Shown: piece by piece, positions 52,700 to 61,571 of the stretch
Numbering within the stretch: the first letter of the stretch is position 1
How the letters are laid out: each line of letters starts with the position of its first letter
Assembly: GCA_029242545.1 (NCBI GenBank)
Contig: JAQWTV010000085.1
Coordinates: forward strand, 1 to 64,000
Reading direction: 5' to 3'
Length of the DNA stretch: 64,000 bases
Source: Roseibacillus sp.
GTDB taxonomy: Bacteria > Verrucomicrobiota > Verrucomicrobiia > Verrucomicrobiales > Akkermansiaceae
Notes under the pieces: generated by a model
Told to the model about the DNA's origin: nothing
The model's input: only the letters and a program-made list of their open reading frames with translations
The model's database searches: none
Program-made: the position numbers and the translations under genes

Positions 52700-54160
52700 A
52701 TGCGCTCCCTCCTCCCCTGGCTCTTCGCCGCCTCCCTCTTCCCGGCTTTTGCCTCCGCCAATCCGCCCAACATTATCTTCATTCTCAGCGACGACCATCG
52801 CTACGACCTCATGGGCTTCCACCCGGATGCCCCCGAGTGGCTGGAAACCCCCGCCCTCGACCGACTCGCCAAAGAAGGAGCTCACCTCGCCAACGCCTTC
52901 GTCAGCACGTCCCTCTGTTCCCCCAGCCGGGCCTCCGTCCTGACCGGCCAATATATGCACCACCACCGCGTGGTCGACAACCAGCGCCCCGTTCCCAAGG
53001 GAACCGTCTTCTTCCCCCAGCACCTCCAGAAGGCCGGCTACCGTACGGCCTATGTGGGCAAGTGGCATATGGGCCACGATAACGACGAACCACGCCCGGG
53101 TTTTCACCACTGGGTCAGTTTCAAGGGACAAGGAACCTATTTCGATCCGGAGCTTAACATCAATGGCAGGCGCCAGACCTTCAAAGGATACAACGCAGAC
53201 ATTCTGACCACCCAAGCCATCGAGTGGCTCGAGGACCGACCCACCGACCAACCCTTCCTTCTCTACCTCGGCTATAAGGCTGTCCACTACCCCTTCACCC
53301 CCGCCCCCCGCCATGCCACCCGCTACGAGGGCAAAAAAATCCCCTACCCCGCCACCATGGCCAATACCGAGGAGAACTATGCTACCCAGCCCCGCTGGGT
53401 CCGCGAACGCCGTTTCGGCATCCACGGGATCGACCACATGCAGACCGGACCCCTCGACCACGATCCGGTCCCTGACTTCGACGAACTTTACTACAACTTC
53501 TGCGAGACCATCCACGGCCTCGATGAAAACATCGGGCGCCTTCTCGCCCACCTCGACCAGAGCGAACTCACTAAGGACACCCTTGTGGTCTACATGGGAG
53601 ACAACGGCTTCGCCTTAGGCGAACACGGATTCTACGACAAGCGAGATGCCTTCGAGGAAAGCATCCGCGTTCCTCTCCTCGCCCGGGGACCGGGCATCAA
53701 GCCAGGCACCGTGATCGAGGAAATGGTCCAGAACATTGATATTGCTCCCACCCTCCTCGAGGCCGCTGGAACCAAGGCTCCTGCCAATGCTCCCAAGTTC
53801 GACGGACGCTCCTTCCTCTCCCTCCTCAAGGGCCTCAAACCTCCCACCCCATGGCGCGACCACATTCTCTACGAATACCACTGGGAATGGAACTTTCCCG
53901 CCCAGCCCACTACTCTGGCTATCCGCACCGACCGCTGGAAATACGTCTACACCCATGGCCACTGGGACATTAATGGACTCTACGACCTTGAAAGCGATCC
54001 GCATGAACGACACAACCTCATTCGCGTCCCCGCATTCCAGGAAAAGGCTGCTTCCCTTCGCGCCCAGCTCTTTAAGGAACTAGGTGAATCCGGTGGCCTT
54101 ATCATGCCTATCCGCCCTCCGGCTGGCGACCCTTACCACGATCGGAAACTGAAGAGATAG
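52700..54160 (+). CDS. Secreted sulfatase B
   Basis: A 486-residue exported sulfatase. Signal peptide at about 1-20 (SLLPWLFAASLFPAFASA). Metal site FILSDDHRYD (Asp31, Asp32), formylglycine motif CSPSR (Cys73), then AYVGKWHMG and 'VVYMGDNGFALGEHGFYDKRDAFEESIRVPL' are conserved, the latter in the style of iduronate-2-sulfatase and heparan-sulfatase relatives. It is only distantly similar to sulfatase A, so the two probably differ in substrate. Codon third positions are strikingly C-rich. No formylglycine-generating enzyme is encoded within the window. Confidence 0.95.
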   Translation: MRSLLPWLFAASLFPAFASANPPNIIFILSDDHRYDLMGFHPDAPEWLETPALDRLAKEGAHLANAFVSTSLCSPSRASVLTGQYMHHHRVVDNQRPVPKGTVFFPQHLQKAGYRTAYVGKWHMGHDNDEPRPGFHHWVSFKGQGTYFDPELNINGRRQTFKGYNADILTTQAIEWLEDRPTDQPFLLYLGYKAVHYPFTPAPRHATRYEGKKIPYPATMANTEENYATQPRWVRERRFGIHGIDHMQTGPLDHDPVPDFDELYYNFCETIHGLDENIGRLLAHLDQSELTKDTLVVYMGDNGFALGEHGFYDKRDAFEESIRVPLLARGPGIKPGTVIEEMVQNIDIAPTLLEAAGTKAPANAPKFDGRSFLSLLKGLKPPTPWRDHILYEYHWEWNFPAQPTTLAIRTDRWKYVYTHGHWDINGLYDLESDPHERHNLIRVPAFQEKAASLRAQLFKELGESGGLIMPIRPPAGDPYHDRKLKR

Positions 54161-54212
54161 CCCAACGGCTCCTTCCGGTCCCCTCGGCCCCAAAACCACA
54201 GCCCTTATTCCC

Positions 54213-54743
54213 ATGGCTCGCAATGTCGAAATCAAGGCCCACCTGTCAGACTACGAGGACACCGCCCAGCGGGCCCGGGAATTGTCCCGCTCCGAACCGG
54301 TCGTCATCGAGCAGGAAGATGTCTTCTTCCCCTGCCCCTCCGGCCGACTCAAGCTCCGCATCCTCGGCCCGGAGCGGGGTGAACTCATTTTCTACCAGCG
54401 CCCGGACCAGGAGGGACCCAAGACCTCCCACTACTCCCTTGCCCCCACTTCCGATCCCACCGGACTGCGCCATGTCCTCGCTACCGCCTATGGGGAAAAG
54501 GCCGTGGTCCGGAAAATCCGCCACCTCTACCTCGTCGGCCGGACCCGTATCCATCTCGATCGGGTCGAGGGACTCGGGGACTTTCTTGAACTCGAGGTCG
54601 TCCTCGCTGAGGGAGATTCCATAGGGGATGGTGAGGCCGAGACGCACCAGCTCATGAGCTCCCTGGGGGTGACCCCTGAAGATCTCGTTCCAGACGCCTA
54701 CGTTGATTTGCTGGAGAGAAGCCATCGGACCGGAGCCCCATGA
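54213..54743 (+). CDS. CYTH-domain protein (class IV cyclase/thiamine-triphosphatase-like)
   Basis: A 176-residue CYTH protein starting MARNVEIKAHLSDYE, the usual start of class IV adenylate-cyclase-like and triphosphatase-like proteins. Charged tunnel strands are 'FFPCPSGRLKLRI' (about 40-52), 'GELIFYQRPDQ', 'VVRKIRHLYLVGRTRIHLDRVEGLGDFLELEVVL'. The fold binds triphosphates with divalent metal. Whether it cyclises ATP or cleaves inorganic or thiamine triphosphate cannot be told. It lies 52 bp after sulfatase B on the same strand. Confidence 0.92.
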   Translation: MARNVEIKAHLSDYEDTAQRARELSRSEPVVIEQEDVFFPCPSGRLKLRILGPERGELIFYQRPDQEGPKTSHYSLAPTSDPTGLRHVLATAYGEKAVVRKIRHLYLVGRTRIHLDRVEGLGDFLELEVVLAEGDSIGDGEAETHQLMSSLGVTPEDLVPDAYVDLLERSHRTGAP

Positions 54744-54782
54744 CGGGCGGCTCATCCAATGCCCCATCAGCGATCTCCCGCC

Positions 54783-57581
54783 CTAGCGCGTTTTACGACT
54801 ACGTGAGGTCTTGGCCGCCTCCCGCCGGATGGCATCCGTCTTCTGCCGGCGCGCCGCAGCCTGCGCTTCTGCCCGGGCCTTGACCTGTGCCTGAGCTTGC
54901 GCTCTCGCTCTAGCTGCCTGCTGGGCCTCTGCCTGACGCCGGGCCTGCAGGGCTGCTGCCCGCCGCTGTTCCTCAATCTGGGACCGGCGCTGGGCTTCAA
55001 CCCGCGCACGATCCGCCTCTGCCCTCCGCTGGACATCGATCTGGGCCTTGCGCCGGGCGTCCAGTTCAGCCCGCCTGCGGGATTCCTCCATCTTCTGGCG
55101 GGCGAGAGCCTGCCTCCTGGCCTCCTCGGTCTTCTGCTGGGCGAGGGCCCGCTTCCTGGCGTCGGCCTCCGCCTGCTGCTGGGCGAGGGCCCGGCGCTTC
55201 ACCTCCGCAGCCTGTTGACGAGCAAGGTCCGCTCGCCTGGCCTCCGCCTGCTTTCGCTCCGCAAGAGCCCGGCGCTGGACCTCCTCGGCTTTCTGGCGGG
55301 CAAGAGCCTGCTGACGTGCCAGCTCGGCACGCCTGGCCTCTACCTGCTTCTGCTCGGCAAGGGCTCGGCGCTTTGTCTCCTCGGACTTCTGACGCGCCAG
55401 TTCCGCCCGCTTGGCTTCCACCACTTTCTGCTCAGCAAGGGCTCGGCGCTTTGTCTCCTCGGCCTTTTCACGGGCAAGGGCCTGTCGCTTTCTTTCATCT
55501 GCCTCTGCCTGCTGCTGGGCCAGGGCCCGGCGCTTTGCCTCCATAGCCTGCTGGCGGGCCAACTCTGCCTGCTTGGCTTCCGACACTTTCTGTTCAGCAA
55601 GAGCTCGACGCCTTTCTTCCTCGGCCTTCTCGCGGGCCAGTTCCACCCGCTTGGCTTCCGACACTTTCTGCTCAGCAAGGGCCCGGCGCTTTGTCTCCTC
55701 GGCCTTCTCCTCTACCAGAGCACGCTGCTTCGCTTCCGCAGCCTGCTCACGAGCCTTTGCTATCCGCTTGGCCTCCGCTGCTTGCTGCTCCGCAAGAACA
55801 CGGCGCTTCTCCTCTGCGGCCCTCTCCTCTACCAGAGCACGCTGCTTCGCCTCTGCAGTCCGCTGGCGGTCCATATCCAGGCGCTTGTCTTCCGCGACCT
55901 TCTGCTCCGCAAGAACACGACGCTTCTCATCCGCCACCTTCTCGTCTGCAAGAGCACGGCGCTTTGCTTCTACATCCTGCTGACGAGCCATTTCGGCCCG
56001 CTTGTCTTCAACGGAGGGATTCTCGGCGTTGCCCCGCCTTCCCGGTCGCAATTCTCCGCCATTCCTACGGGTATTTAGGGACGCTCGCACAACTGCCAAC
56101 TCCTTCTCAGCCTGATCAATTTTCCTGCGGGCCTCCACCCGCGCCCCAGGCTGTAGTTTACGGTCTTCTACCCGGCGTTCTGCTGCCGCAACAGCCTCCG
56201 TCGCGGCACGCAAGCCCTCTTCGGCCCTCGCCCTGCGACGCTGCCGTTCTTCCACGGGGTTCTCTTCTCCATGTGGAAGTCCTCCCGCATCCCTCCTCTG
56301 CTGTTGGTTGTTGCGCAGGGCTACCTGACATTCTGGACTCTCGATCGCTTCTCTTGCCGCTTCATGACGTCGCACCCTGGCCTCATGATGACGATACCTG
56401 AGGTCCCGTTTGATCTCTCTCTTGCCGGCCCGTACGATCTCCACTCGGCCGAGGTTCCTCGCAACCCGGCTGGGGCAGACGGCAGCGTTCCAAGACGCAT
56501 CAACCCGCGGAGCAAATATGTGGATTCGGTTTTCGTGTAATCGATGATGATGACGGTGTGCGAAGTGGTCGCGACCTATGCCCAGATCTATCTGGCAGCG
56601 GCGTGCCGGACGGCGTGCGTGTCGGTTCACCCACGCAAAATCTGGCCCCCCGCAATGCACTCGGTTGTCCTGCATGGAAAAACGCGTCACATTGCGAGTC
56701 CTGATGACGATAGTGATAACTGTCTCCCGTGGAACACAGTGGGAATACACCGGCTCGTAGAAGTGGTCCACCGGAACGAAGTTGTAGTAGTCAGGAGAGA
56801 CATCATAAGCCAGGTCGATCCCGGCGTCATAATCATAAACTTCGTCATAGAGAGTCTCAGGAGGCAGAGGAGCCCACCCGAGATAGTCGTCGTTCTGACG
56901 CCAGGACACCCAGGCCGGAGCCCAGTCATCCCCGGGCACCCACACCCATCCGTGCTGGGCGACAAGTATCCAGCGCCCATAGTGGTAGACCGCCCATCCG
57001 AAGGGCTCGTCCGAGAGCCAGGTCCATCCCTGATCGGAATTCACCCAACGACCCCGGGTGTAGGGCCTCCATGCCGGATCGGTCCGCAATGCCGTTGGCT
57101 GCCATACGAATCCGTAGTCCCGAGTCTGAAGCCACTCACCAAACCTCGAAAGCTCTGCGAAGAAAATCTGGTGGTCCCCGGTATTAAGCAGGGCTACCGG
57201 AACAGTCGCCTCAAGAGCCACTGCGTTTCCCTCACTTGGTCGAAAGTCATCATTCTCTAACGCTTCCTCCACCACGATCGCCCGGGGAATATCTTCGAAC
57301 TCCACCAGCTCGCCCAGATTGGAATCAATTGCGGCACTATCAACCAGTTCCCCCTCTACGACAGGGTCGCCTTCCTTGTTGGCACTGAGAGCAATCGCAA
57401 GCTGACGACGCGCCTCCTCCAGTTCAGCATCGAGAGCCGCCTCCTCGCGCTCTTTCTCAAGCTGGGCAACCTGTTGCTTCAGTTTTCTTTTCTCTCCGTC
57501 AGCCGAGAGCTTCGCAAGATCGCAGCAAGGCAGAAGGCAAACGGCAGCAAGAGCAGGGAAAAGAGAGATAAAACGCTTCAT
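54783..57581 (-). CDS. DUF6600-like protein with a roughly 400-residue charged helix
   Basis: A 932-residue exported protein. The signal ends with Cys19-Cys20 (MKRFISLFPALAAVCLLPCC), perhaps a lipobox. A short coiled coil (about 25-65) precedes the tryptophan-rich DUF6600 domain (about 170-250; 'RPYTRGRWVNSDQGWTWLSDEPFGWAVYHYGRW' and 'APAWVSWRQNDDYLGWAPLPP'). A His/Arg-rich part (about 300-420) follows. From about residue 525 to the end there are degenerate repeats of about 22 residues built on 'AEEKRRALAEQKVSEAKRAELA', with alternating acid and base groups as in single alpha-helices or TolA. Function unknown; a structural spacer spanning the envelope is inferred. It is divergent from the Nramp-like gene. 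Confidence 0.85.
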   Translation of the reverse strand: MKRFISLFPALAAVCLLPCCDLAKLSADGEKRKLKQQVAQLEKEREEAALDAELEEARRQLAIALSANKEGDPVVEGELVDSAAIDSNLGELVEFEDIPRAIVVEEALENDDFRPSEGNAVALEATVPVALLNTGDHQIFFAELSRFGEWLQTRDYGFVWQPTALRTDPAWRPYTRGRWVNSDQGWTWLSDEPFGWAVYHYGRWILVAQHGWVWVPGDDWAPAWVSWRQNDDYLGWAPLPPETLYDEVYDYDAGIDLAYDVSPDYYNFVPVDHFYEPVYSHCVPRETVITIVIRTRNVTRFSMQDNRVHCGGPDFAWVNRHARRPARRCQIDLGIGRDHFAHRHHHRLHENRIHIFAPRVDASWNAAVCPSRVARNLGRVEIVRAGKREIKRDLRYRHHEARVRRHEAAREAIESPECQVALRNNQQQRRDAGGLPHGEENPVEERQRRRARAEEGLRAATEAVAAAERRVEDRKLQPGARVEARRKIDQAEKELAVVRASLNTRRNGGELRPGRRGNAENPSVEDKRAEMARQQDVEAKRRALADEKVADEKRRVLAEQKVAEDKRLDMDRQRTAEAKQRALVEERAAEEKRRVLAEQQAAEAKRIAKAREQAAEAKQRALVEEKAEETKRRALAEQKVSEAKRVELAREKAEEERRRALAEQKVSEAKQAELARQQAMEAKRRALAQQQAEADERKRQALAREKAEETKRRALAEQKVVEAKRAELARQKSEETKRRALAEQKQVEARRAELARQQALARQKAEEVQRRALAERKQAEARRADLARQQAAEVKRRALAQQQAEADARKRALAQQKTEEARRQALARQKMEESRRRAELDARRKAQIDVQRRAEADRARVEAQRRSQIEEQRRAAALQARRQAEAQQAARARAQAQAQVKARAEAQAAARRQKTDAIRREAAKTSRSRKTR
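54870..56010. repeat. Degenerate DNA repeats encoding the charged helix
   Basis: About 1.1 kb of degenerate repeats with a period near 60-66 bp. Sequences such as GCTCGGCGCTTTGTCTCCTC and GGCAAGGGC recur many times. They encode the K/R-R-A-L-A-E-Q-K motifs of the DUF6600-like protein. Recombination between copies could change the length of the helix. Confidence 0.8.
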
Positions 57582-57725
57582 GATCGGAAAAGTAGATTCA
57601 CCCCCTTGGACAAGATTCACCCCCTCTCTTATTCAATATATCGACATATTCTTCCCGCTATTCGTTTCCATTGCCTTATTTCGAGCTTCAGAAAGCATTC
57701 CCAAGCGTACACCCTGCCCTCTCCC

Positions 57726-59111
57726 ATGGAAGACAACCCATATCAGCTCACCGATAGAAAGATCCTCGAGCCGCCCACCACATTCAATGGCAAGCTCCGC
57801 TATCTGGGACCCAGCTTCATCCTCTCCGCCTCCATTGTCGGTTCTGGAGAACTCATCGCCACCACTCTTCTAGGCGCCGAGGCGGGATTCGTCTGCCTCT
57901 GGGTCATCCTCTTCTCCTGCCTTGTCAAGGTCACCCTCCAGCTCGAGTTCGGCAAACACGCCATCTACACCGGGCGCACCACCATGCAGGCCCTCAATAG
58001 CCTACCAGGGCCCCGCCTCGGCAAGGGGCATATTTCCATCTGGGCCTGGCTGCTTATCATGAGCTTCAAGTTCCTGCAGGTCGGCGGGATCGTCGGAGGG
58101 GTGGCCCTCATTTTCATGCAAATCCCCGCGCTCGCCGAGTTTGGCCTCGCATGGTGGACCTTCTTCACAGCCCTTGTGGTAGCCATTATTGTCTCGGTCG
58201 GGCGCTACGGCTTCCTCGAGAAACTTTCCCTCTCGATGATTGGACTCTTTACCCTTTTCACCCTGATCTCCGTGATTTCCCTGCAATGGACCCCCTATGC
58301 GGTCAGCGGAACGGAAATCCTCTCCGGCCTGGAATTCAAACTGCCTGCCACCTTGATCCTCGTCGCGGTAGGGGCCTTCGGAATCACCGGAGTGGGGGGA
58401 GACGAGATCATGGCCTACAACTACTGGCTGCTGGAAAAAGGCTACGCCTCTCACACCGGACCAAGGCCGGGATGGACTACTGGTGAAGCCCACCGGGTCT
58501 GGGTAAAACGGGCACGAGGCTGGATCAAGGTCATGACCCTTGATGCCCTCGCCGCCATGGTCTGTTACACCCTCGTCACGGTCCTCTTCTATATTCTCGG
58601 TGCCGCTATTCTTCATCGCAGGGGAATCGAACCGGCCGAGACGGAACTGATCACCCAACTGGGAGCGATCTACACCGAGTCTCTCGGCCCCTGGGCCTTC
58701 GGGATCTTCCTCGGGGGCGCGCTGGTGGTCCTCTTTTCCACCCTCTTCTCCGCTCTCGCCGCCTGGACCCGCCTCTTCAGCGATTCCTTCAGCCAACTGG
58801 GATGGGGGGATTTCCAGGATCCGGACAGCCGCAAGAAATTCGTAACCGCCTGCGCGTTCACCTTCCCAGCTATCTGGGGTATTCTCTTCCTCACTTTCAA
58901 AGCACCGGGAATCATGGTCATCATCGGAGGGGTTGCCAGCGCCTTCATCCTCCTCATCGTGGTGTTTGCCGCGGTCATTATGCACCGCAAGTGGGCTCCC
59001 CCCGAACTCGCGGGAGGGCCGTTCTACAGAATCGCCTTTGTCTTAAGCTCTCTGGCTATTGTCACCGTAGCGACCATCACCGGGTGCAGGGCCTTAGGCT
59101 GGATAGGATAA
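57726..59111 (+). CDS. Divergent Nramp-family transporter
   Basis: A 461-residue polytopic protein with about eleven helices. The start 'YLGPSFILSASIVGSGELIATTLLGAEAGF' corresponds to Nramp helix 1. In canonical Nramp metal transporters helix 1 carries D-P-G-N; here the place reads GSGEL. Helix 6's M-P-H is replaced by 'GGDEIMAYNYWLLEKG'. Metal ligands are thus changed, so Mn2+/Fe2+ transport should not be assumed. ATG 57726 starts MEDNPYQLTDRK; the open frame further upstream has no transporter-like sequence. Divergent from the DUF6600-like gene with 144 bp between starts. Confidence 0.9.
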   Translation: MEDNPYQLTDRKILEPPTTFNGKLRYLGPSFILSASIVGSGELIATTLLGAEAGFVCLWVILFSCLVKVTLQLEFGKHAIYTGRTTMQALNSLPGPRLGKGHISIWAWLLIMSFKFLQVGGIVGGVALIFMQIPALAEFGLAWWTFFTALVVAIIVSVGRYGFLEKLSLSMIGLFTLFTLISVISLQWTPYAVSGTEILSGLEFKLPATLILVAVGAFGITGVGGDEIMAYNYWLLEKGYASHTGPRPGWTTGEAHRVWVKRARGWIKVMTLDALAAMVCYTLVTVLFYILGAAILHRRGIEPAETELITQLGAIYTESLGPWAFGIFLGGALVVLFSTLFSALAAWTRLFSDSFSQLGWGDFQDPDSRKKFVTACAFTFPAIWGILFLTFKAPGIMVIIGGVASAFILLIVVFAAVIMHRKWAPPELAGGPFYRIAFVLSSLAIVTVATITGCRALGWIG

Positions 59112-59125
59112 GCCCAGCTGCCAGC

Positions 59126-60388
59126 TTACCAAAAACACACCAAGTGCCGATCCGTCCGCACCAGAAGCTTTCTATCCACCACTACCGGAGAGGCGATTAC
59201 GCCTTCCTCTAGCTTGATTTCCTGCAGGCCCTCGATGCCATCCGCGTTCAGCCCGCCGGTAAAAATGGCTCCGTCGCGGCGCGCCACAAAAAGACGCTTT
59301 CCCGCCACTACCGGGGAGGCGCAGAACGTATGGACCGATTTCGGCAGGCTCTCCTGCCAGATCTTTCTCCCCGTGGTGGCATCAACCATCGTCAAGGTCC
59401 CACGGGCCTTCCCGGTATCAGTCAGCATGAGAGCCCGGTTCCCGTGTGCGGCAGGAGTGCAGTTGTCCGAGCCCCAGCCCCGGCTGCTCCAGAGCCAGGC
59501 TGACTTGGTGATATCTCCCTTACCACCGAGCTTGATGCCCGCCACCCGGTCCTCGCGACCATGAGGCACGATGGCCACTCCGTTTGTGCCTGAGGGCGAT
59601 GCGATGGTCCGCCATACCCGCTCCGGCTTGGGATTGAATCCTCCACAGAACCAGAGCTGCTCCCCGGTCATGGCATGATGACCAGTCAGGTGGTCTCCCC
59701 CCCAGGTCACGATCGTCTCAACTCCATCCACCGTCTTCACGAATGGGGAAGAATAGCTATCTCCGTTTTCTCCCACTGTTCGGAAGGCACGCTCCGTAAT
59801 CCAGGCTCGTTTCCCATCTTTCTTATCGAGGGCAACGAGATAGGAGGTACCCGCCTGCTGCATGGCCGCAATCACGAGCCGGCCCCCGGCAAAGATCGGC
59901 GAAGTTCCTCGGTCCCAGAGAATTTTATCAGGATAGGCGACCTGATCGAGGTTGAGCTTCCAGGTCACCTTCCCCTGGAGGGTCATGGCCGCCACCGTTC
60001 CCGACTTGAAGTAGACATAGAGAAACTCCCCATCCGTAAGCGGAGACGAGTTTGCACTGCTCCCAATCCGCTGCGTCCTTCCCAGCCGGGCCGATCCAAG
60101 CTCCTTTCGCCAGAGTTCCTTCCCGCTTTTAAGATCAAAGGCCTGGACCGCATCATTCTCACCAATGAGCCCGGTCACAAACACCTTGCCCTCCCACACC
60201 ACGGGAGTGGAACAGGCCCGACCCGACAGCTTGGCTTTCCACATTCGCTTAGCAGACAACTGGTCCGGGCCTTCTCTATCCGGCACTACTCCGTTCCCGT
60301 GAGGGCCTCTCCAGGAGGGCCAGTTTTCCGCCGACACTACCTGTCCTCCACACAAGACAACGACCATTAGAGCCAATCGCAACATCAT
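59126..60388 (-). CDS. Secreted PQQ-like beta-propeller protein (paralogue 2)
   Basis: A 420-residue protein with a signal peptide (MMLRLALMVVVLCGGQVVSA, about 1-20). The propeller starts 'NWPSWRGPHGNGVVPD' and carries blades such as 'VQAFDLKSGKELWRKELG', 'VAAMTLQGKVTWKLNL', 'LVALDKKDGKRAWITER' and 'LTMVDATTGRKIWQESLP'. It matches paralogue 1 block by block, including 'GIKLGGKGDITKSAWLW' against 'GIRVGGKGDVTEGAWAW', so the two are clear duplicates. No catalytic motif. The ATG at 60388 is followed by another at 60385; the signal peptide begins there. Convergent with the Nramp-like gene. Confidence 0.9.
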   Translation of the reverse strand: MMLRLALMVVVLCGGQVVSAENWPSWRGPHGNGVVPDREGPDQLSAKRMWKAKLSGRACSTPVVWEGKVFVTGLIGENDAVQAFDLKSGKELWRKELGSARLGRTQRIGSSANSSPLTDGEFLYVYFKSGTVAAMTLQGKVTWKLNLDQVAYPDKILWDRGTSPIFAGGRLVIAAMQQAGTSYLVALDKKDGKRAWITERAFRTVGENGDSYSSPFVKTVDGVETIVTWGGDHLTGHHAMTGEQLWFCGGFNPKPERVWRTIASPSGTNGVAIVPHGREDRVAGIKLGGKGDITKSAWLWSSRGWGSDNCTPAAHGNRALMLTDTGKARGTLTMVDATTGRKIWQESLPKSVHTFCASPVVAGKRLFVARRDGAIFTGGLNADGIEGLQEIKLEEGVIASPVVVDRKLLVRTDRHLVCFW

Positions 60389-60527
60389 AGGCCTACTACA
60401 GTCAGGCCTTCTTCCGATCCTCAACAAGAATCGGAGTAACGAGCACCTGATTACCAACAGTCGATAAATAATAAGGGCACCACGATTCTTGACCAATGCC
60501 GTTCACTTTGGACACTGCTCCAACGCC

Positions 60528-61541
60528 ATGGCTGAAATCATCAATAAAACCGACATTGAAATTGGAGTCGTTGCTACCCACTCCGGATGGGTAGGAGGAA
60601 TCGTTCCTGACGATGACGGCAACGCTCCACGAACCAGTGAGGGCGAGCTCGTTGTTCTCTCTGAGATGAAAAAGCTCCAGAAGCTCAGCGCTGTAAAACT
60701 TGATGGAGTGCAGGTCCCAGTCATCCCCGGCACCAAGGCAGAAGACTTCGATGAGATTTGCAACGGCTTCAAGGACCTCGGTCTTAATCTCTACTTTGTT
60801 CTCATGGTGGGGGGGGCTGACCCCATGAATCCCGAGGACGAGTCCGCAGTAACAGACCAGCTTCTCTCGGGACTGGAAGCAGCCAAGAACCATGGGGTGA
60901 CTATCGTATCCTCTACCTCGATCGAGGAGTGGATGAGCGGCTCACCTCGCAAGGACGGTGCCGACTTCGAGGCGGCCGTGGAGCAGAATGCCAAACTTCA
61001 TCATCGATGCTATAACGAGGCAGGACTCGCTGACTCCTGTGTCGATTCTTGGCATGTGGAGTTCCTTCGGCCCGGGGAGTTCGCCACCTTCACCGACATT
61101 GGCCGACTCTGGAAATTTCTTCAGGCCGCCAATTCCCTCGTCGGCGGAGACAGCAATTTCTTCAAGTCTCTCACTGATGCCGCCCACTGTGGTGACTCCG
61201 CTCTGACAATTCCCGAAAACGAGGATCTCATTGCCCAAATGGGTGAGACGGGTGTACTCGGCTGCTTCCATGCCTCGGCCATGACTACCCGGGGATGCCT
61301 CTCCACCGATGATGGATGGATCGGATCCCTGCTCACTGCGGTAGCGAAAACCGGAACCCTGTCACAGGTATTCGTCGAACTCTTCCGCCACGATGACGCG
61401 GCCCTTCAGGCTCTCCGGGACCTGGACCCCGGCCACGGCATCGACACCACTGACGGACGGGACTACAACCAGTGCACCGCAGACGGGCTGGAAGACATCG
61501 CCCACCGCCTGAACAATCTCAAGGCCCGGGGCATACTCTAG
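60528..61541 (+). CDS. Unrecognised 337-aa cytoplasmic protein, possible TIM barrel
   Basis: A 337-residue protein with no signal peptide. Alternating strands and helices ('IGVVATHSGWVGGIVPD', 'LGLNLYFVLMVGGADP', 'KNHGVTIVSSTSIEEW', 'VDSWHVEFLRPGEFATFTDIGRLWKFLQAA') suggest an alpha/beta barrel similar in layout to sugar isomerase/epimerase (xylose-isomerase-like) proteins, with possible metal ligands such as the E of 'HVEFLRPGE' and H in 'GCFHASAM'. This is a fold guess only; I do not recognise a family motif. The ATG at 60528 is chosen; an in-frame TTG at 60489 is poorer. It lies between two beta-propeller genes. Confidence 0.8.
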   Translation: MAEIINKTDIEIGVVATHSGWVGGIVPDDDGNAPRTSEGELVVLSEMKKLQKLSAVKLDGVQVPVIPGTKAEDFDEICNGFKDLGLNLYFVLMVGGADPMNPEDESAVTDQLLSGLEAAKNHGVTIVSSTSIEEWMSGSPRKDGADFEAAVEQNAKLHHRCYNEAGLADSCVDSWHVEFLRPGEFATFTDIGRLWKFLQAANSLVGGDSNFFKSLTDAAHCGDSALTIPENEDLIAQMGETGVLGCFHASAMTTRGCLSTDDGWIGSLLTAVAKTGTLSQVFVELFRHDDAALQALRDLDPGHGIDTTDGRDYNQCTADGLEDIAHRLNNLKARGIL

Positions 61542-61571
61542 AATCTTCACCCCATCGCGACCCGGGCCCCC

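Noticed and set aside
51638-53551. Long open frame of about 637 codons on the minus strand
   Set aside because: It lies opposite two well-supported sulfatases, is Gly/Val/Glu-rich without any motif, and is explained by the C-rich third positions of the sense strand.
54870-56010. 60-66-bp periodic repeats as a CRISPR array
   Set aside because: The repeats are degenerate, in frame, without unique spacers and code for a charged helix.
54897-56078. Leu/Gly-rich open frame of about 393 codons on the plus strand
   Set aside because: It is the complement of the charged repeats of the DUF6600-like gene and has repetitive, non-protein-like composition.
58002-58985. Asp/Glu/Gly-rich open frame of about 327 codons on the minus strand
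   Set aside because: It is antisense to the Nramp-like transporter and reflects GC-rich codon positions.
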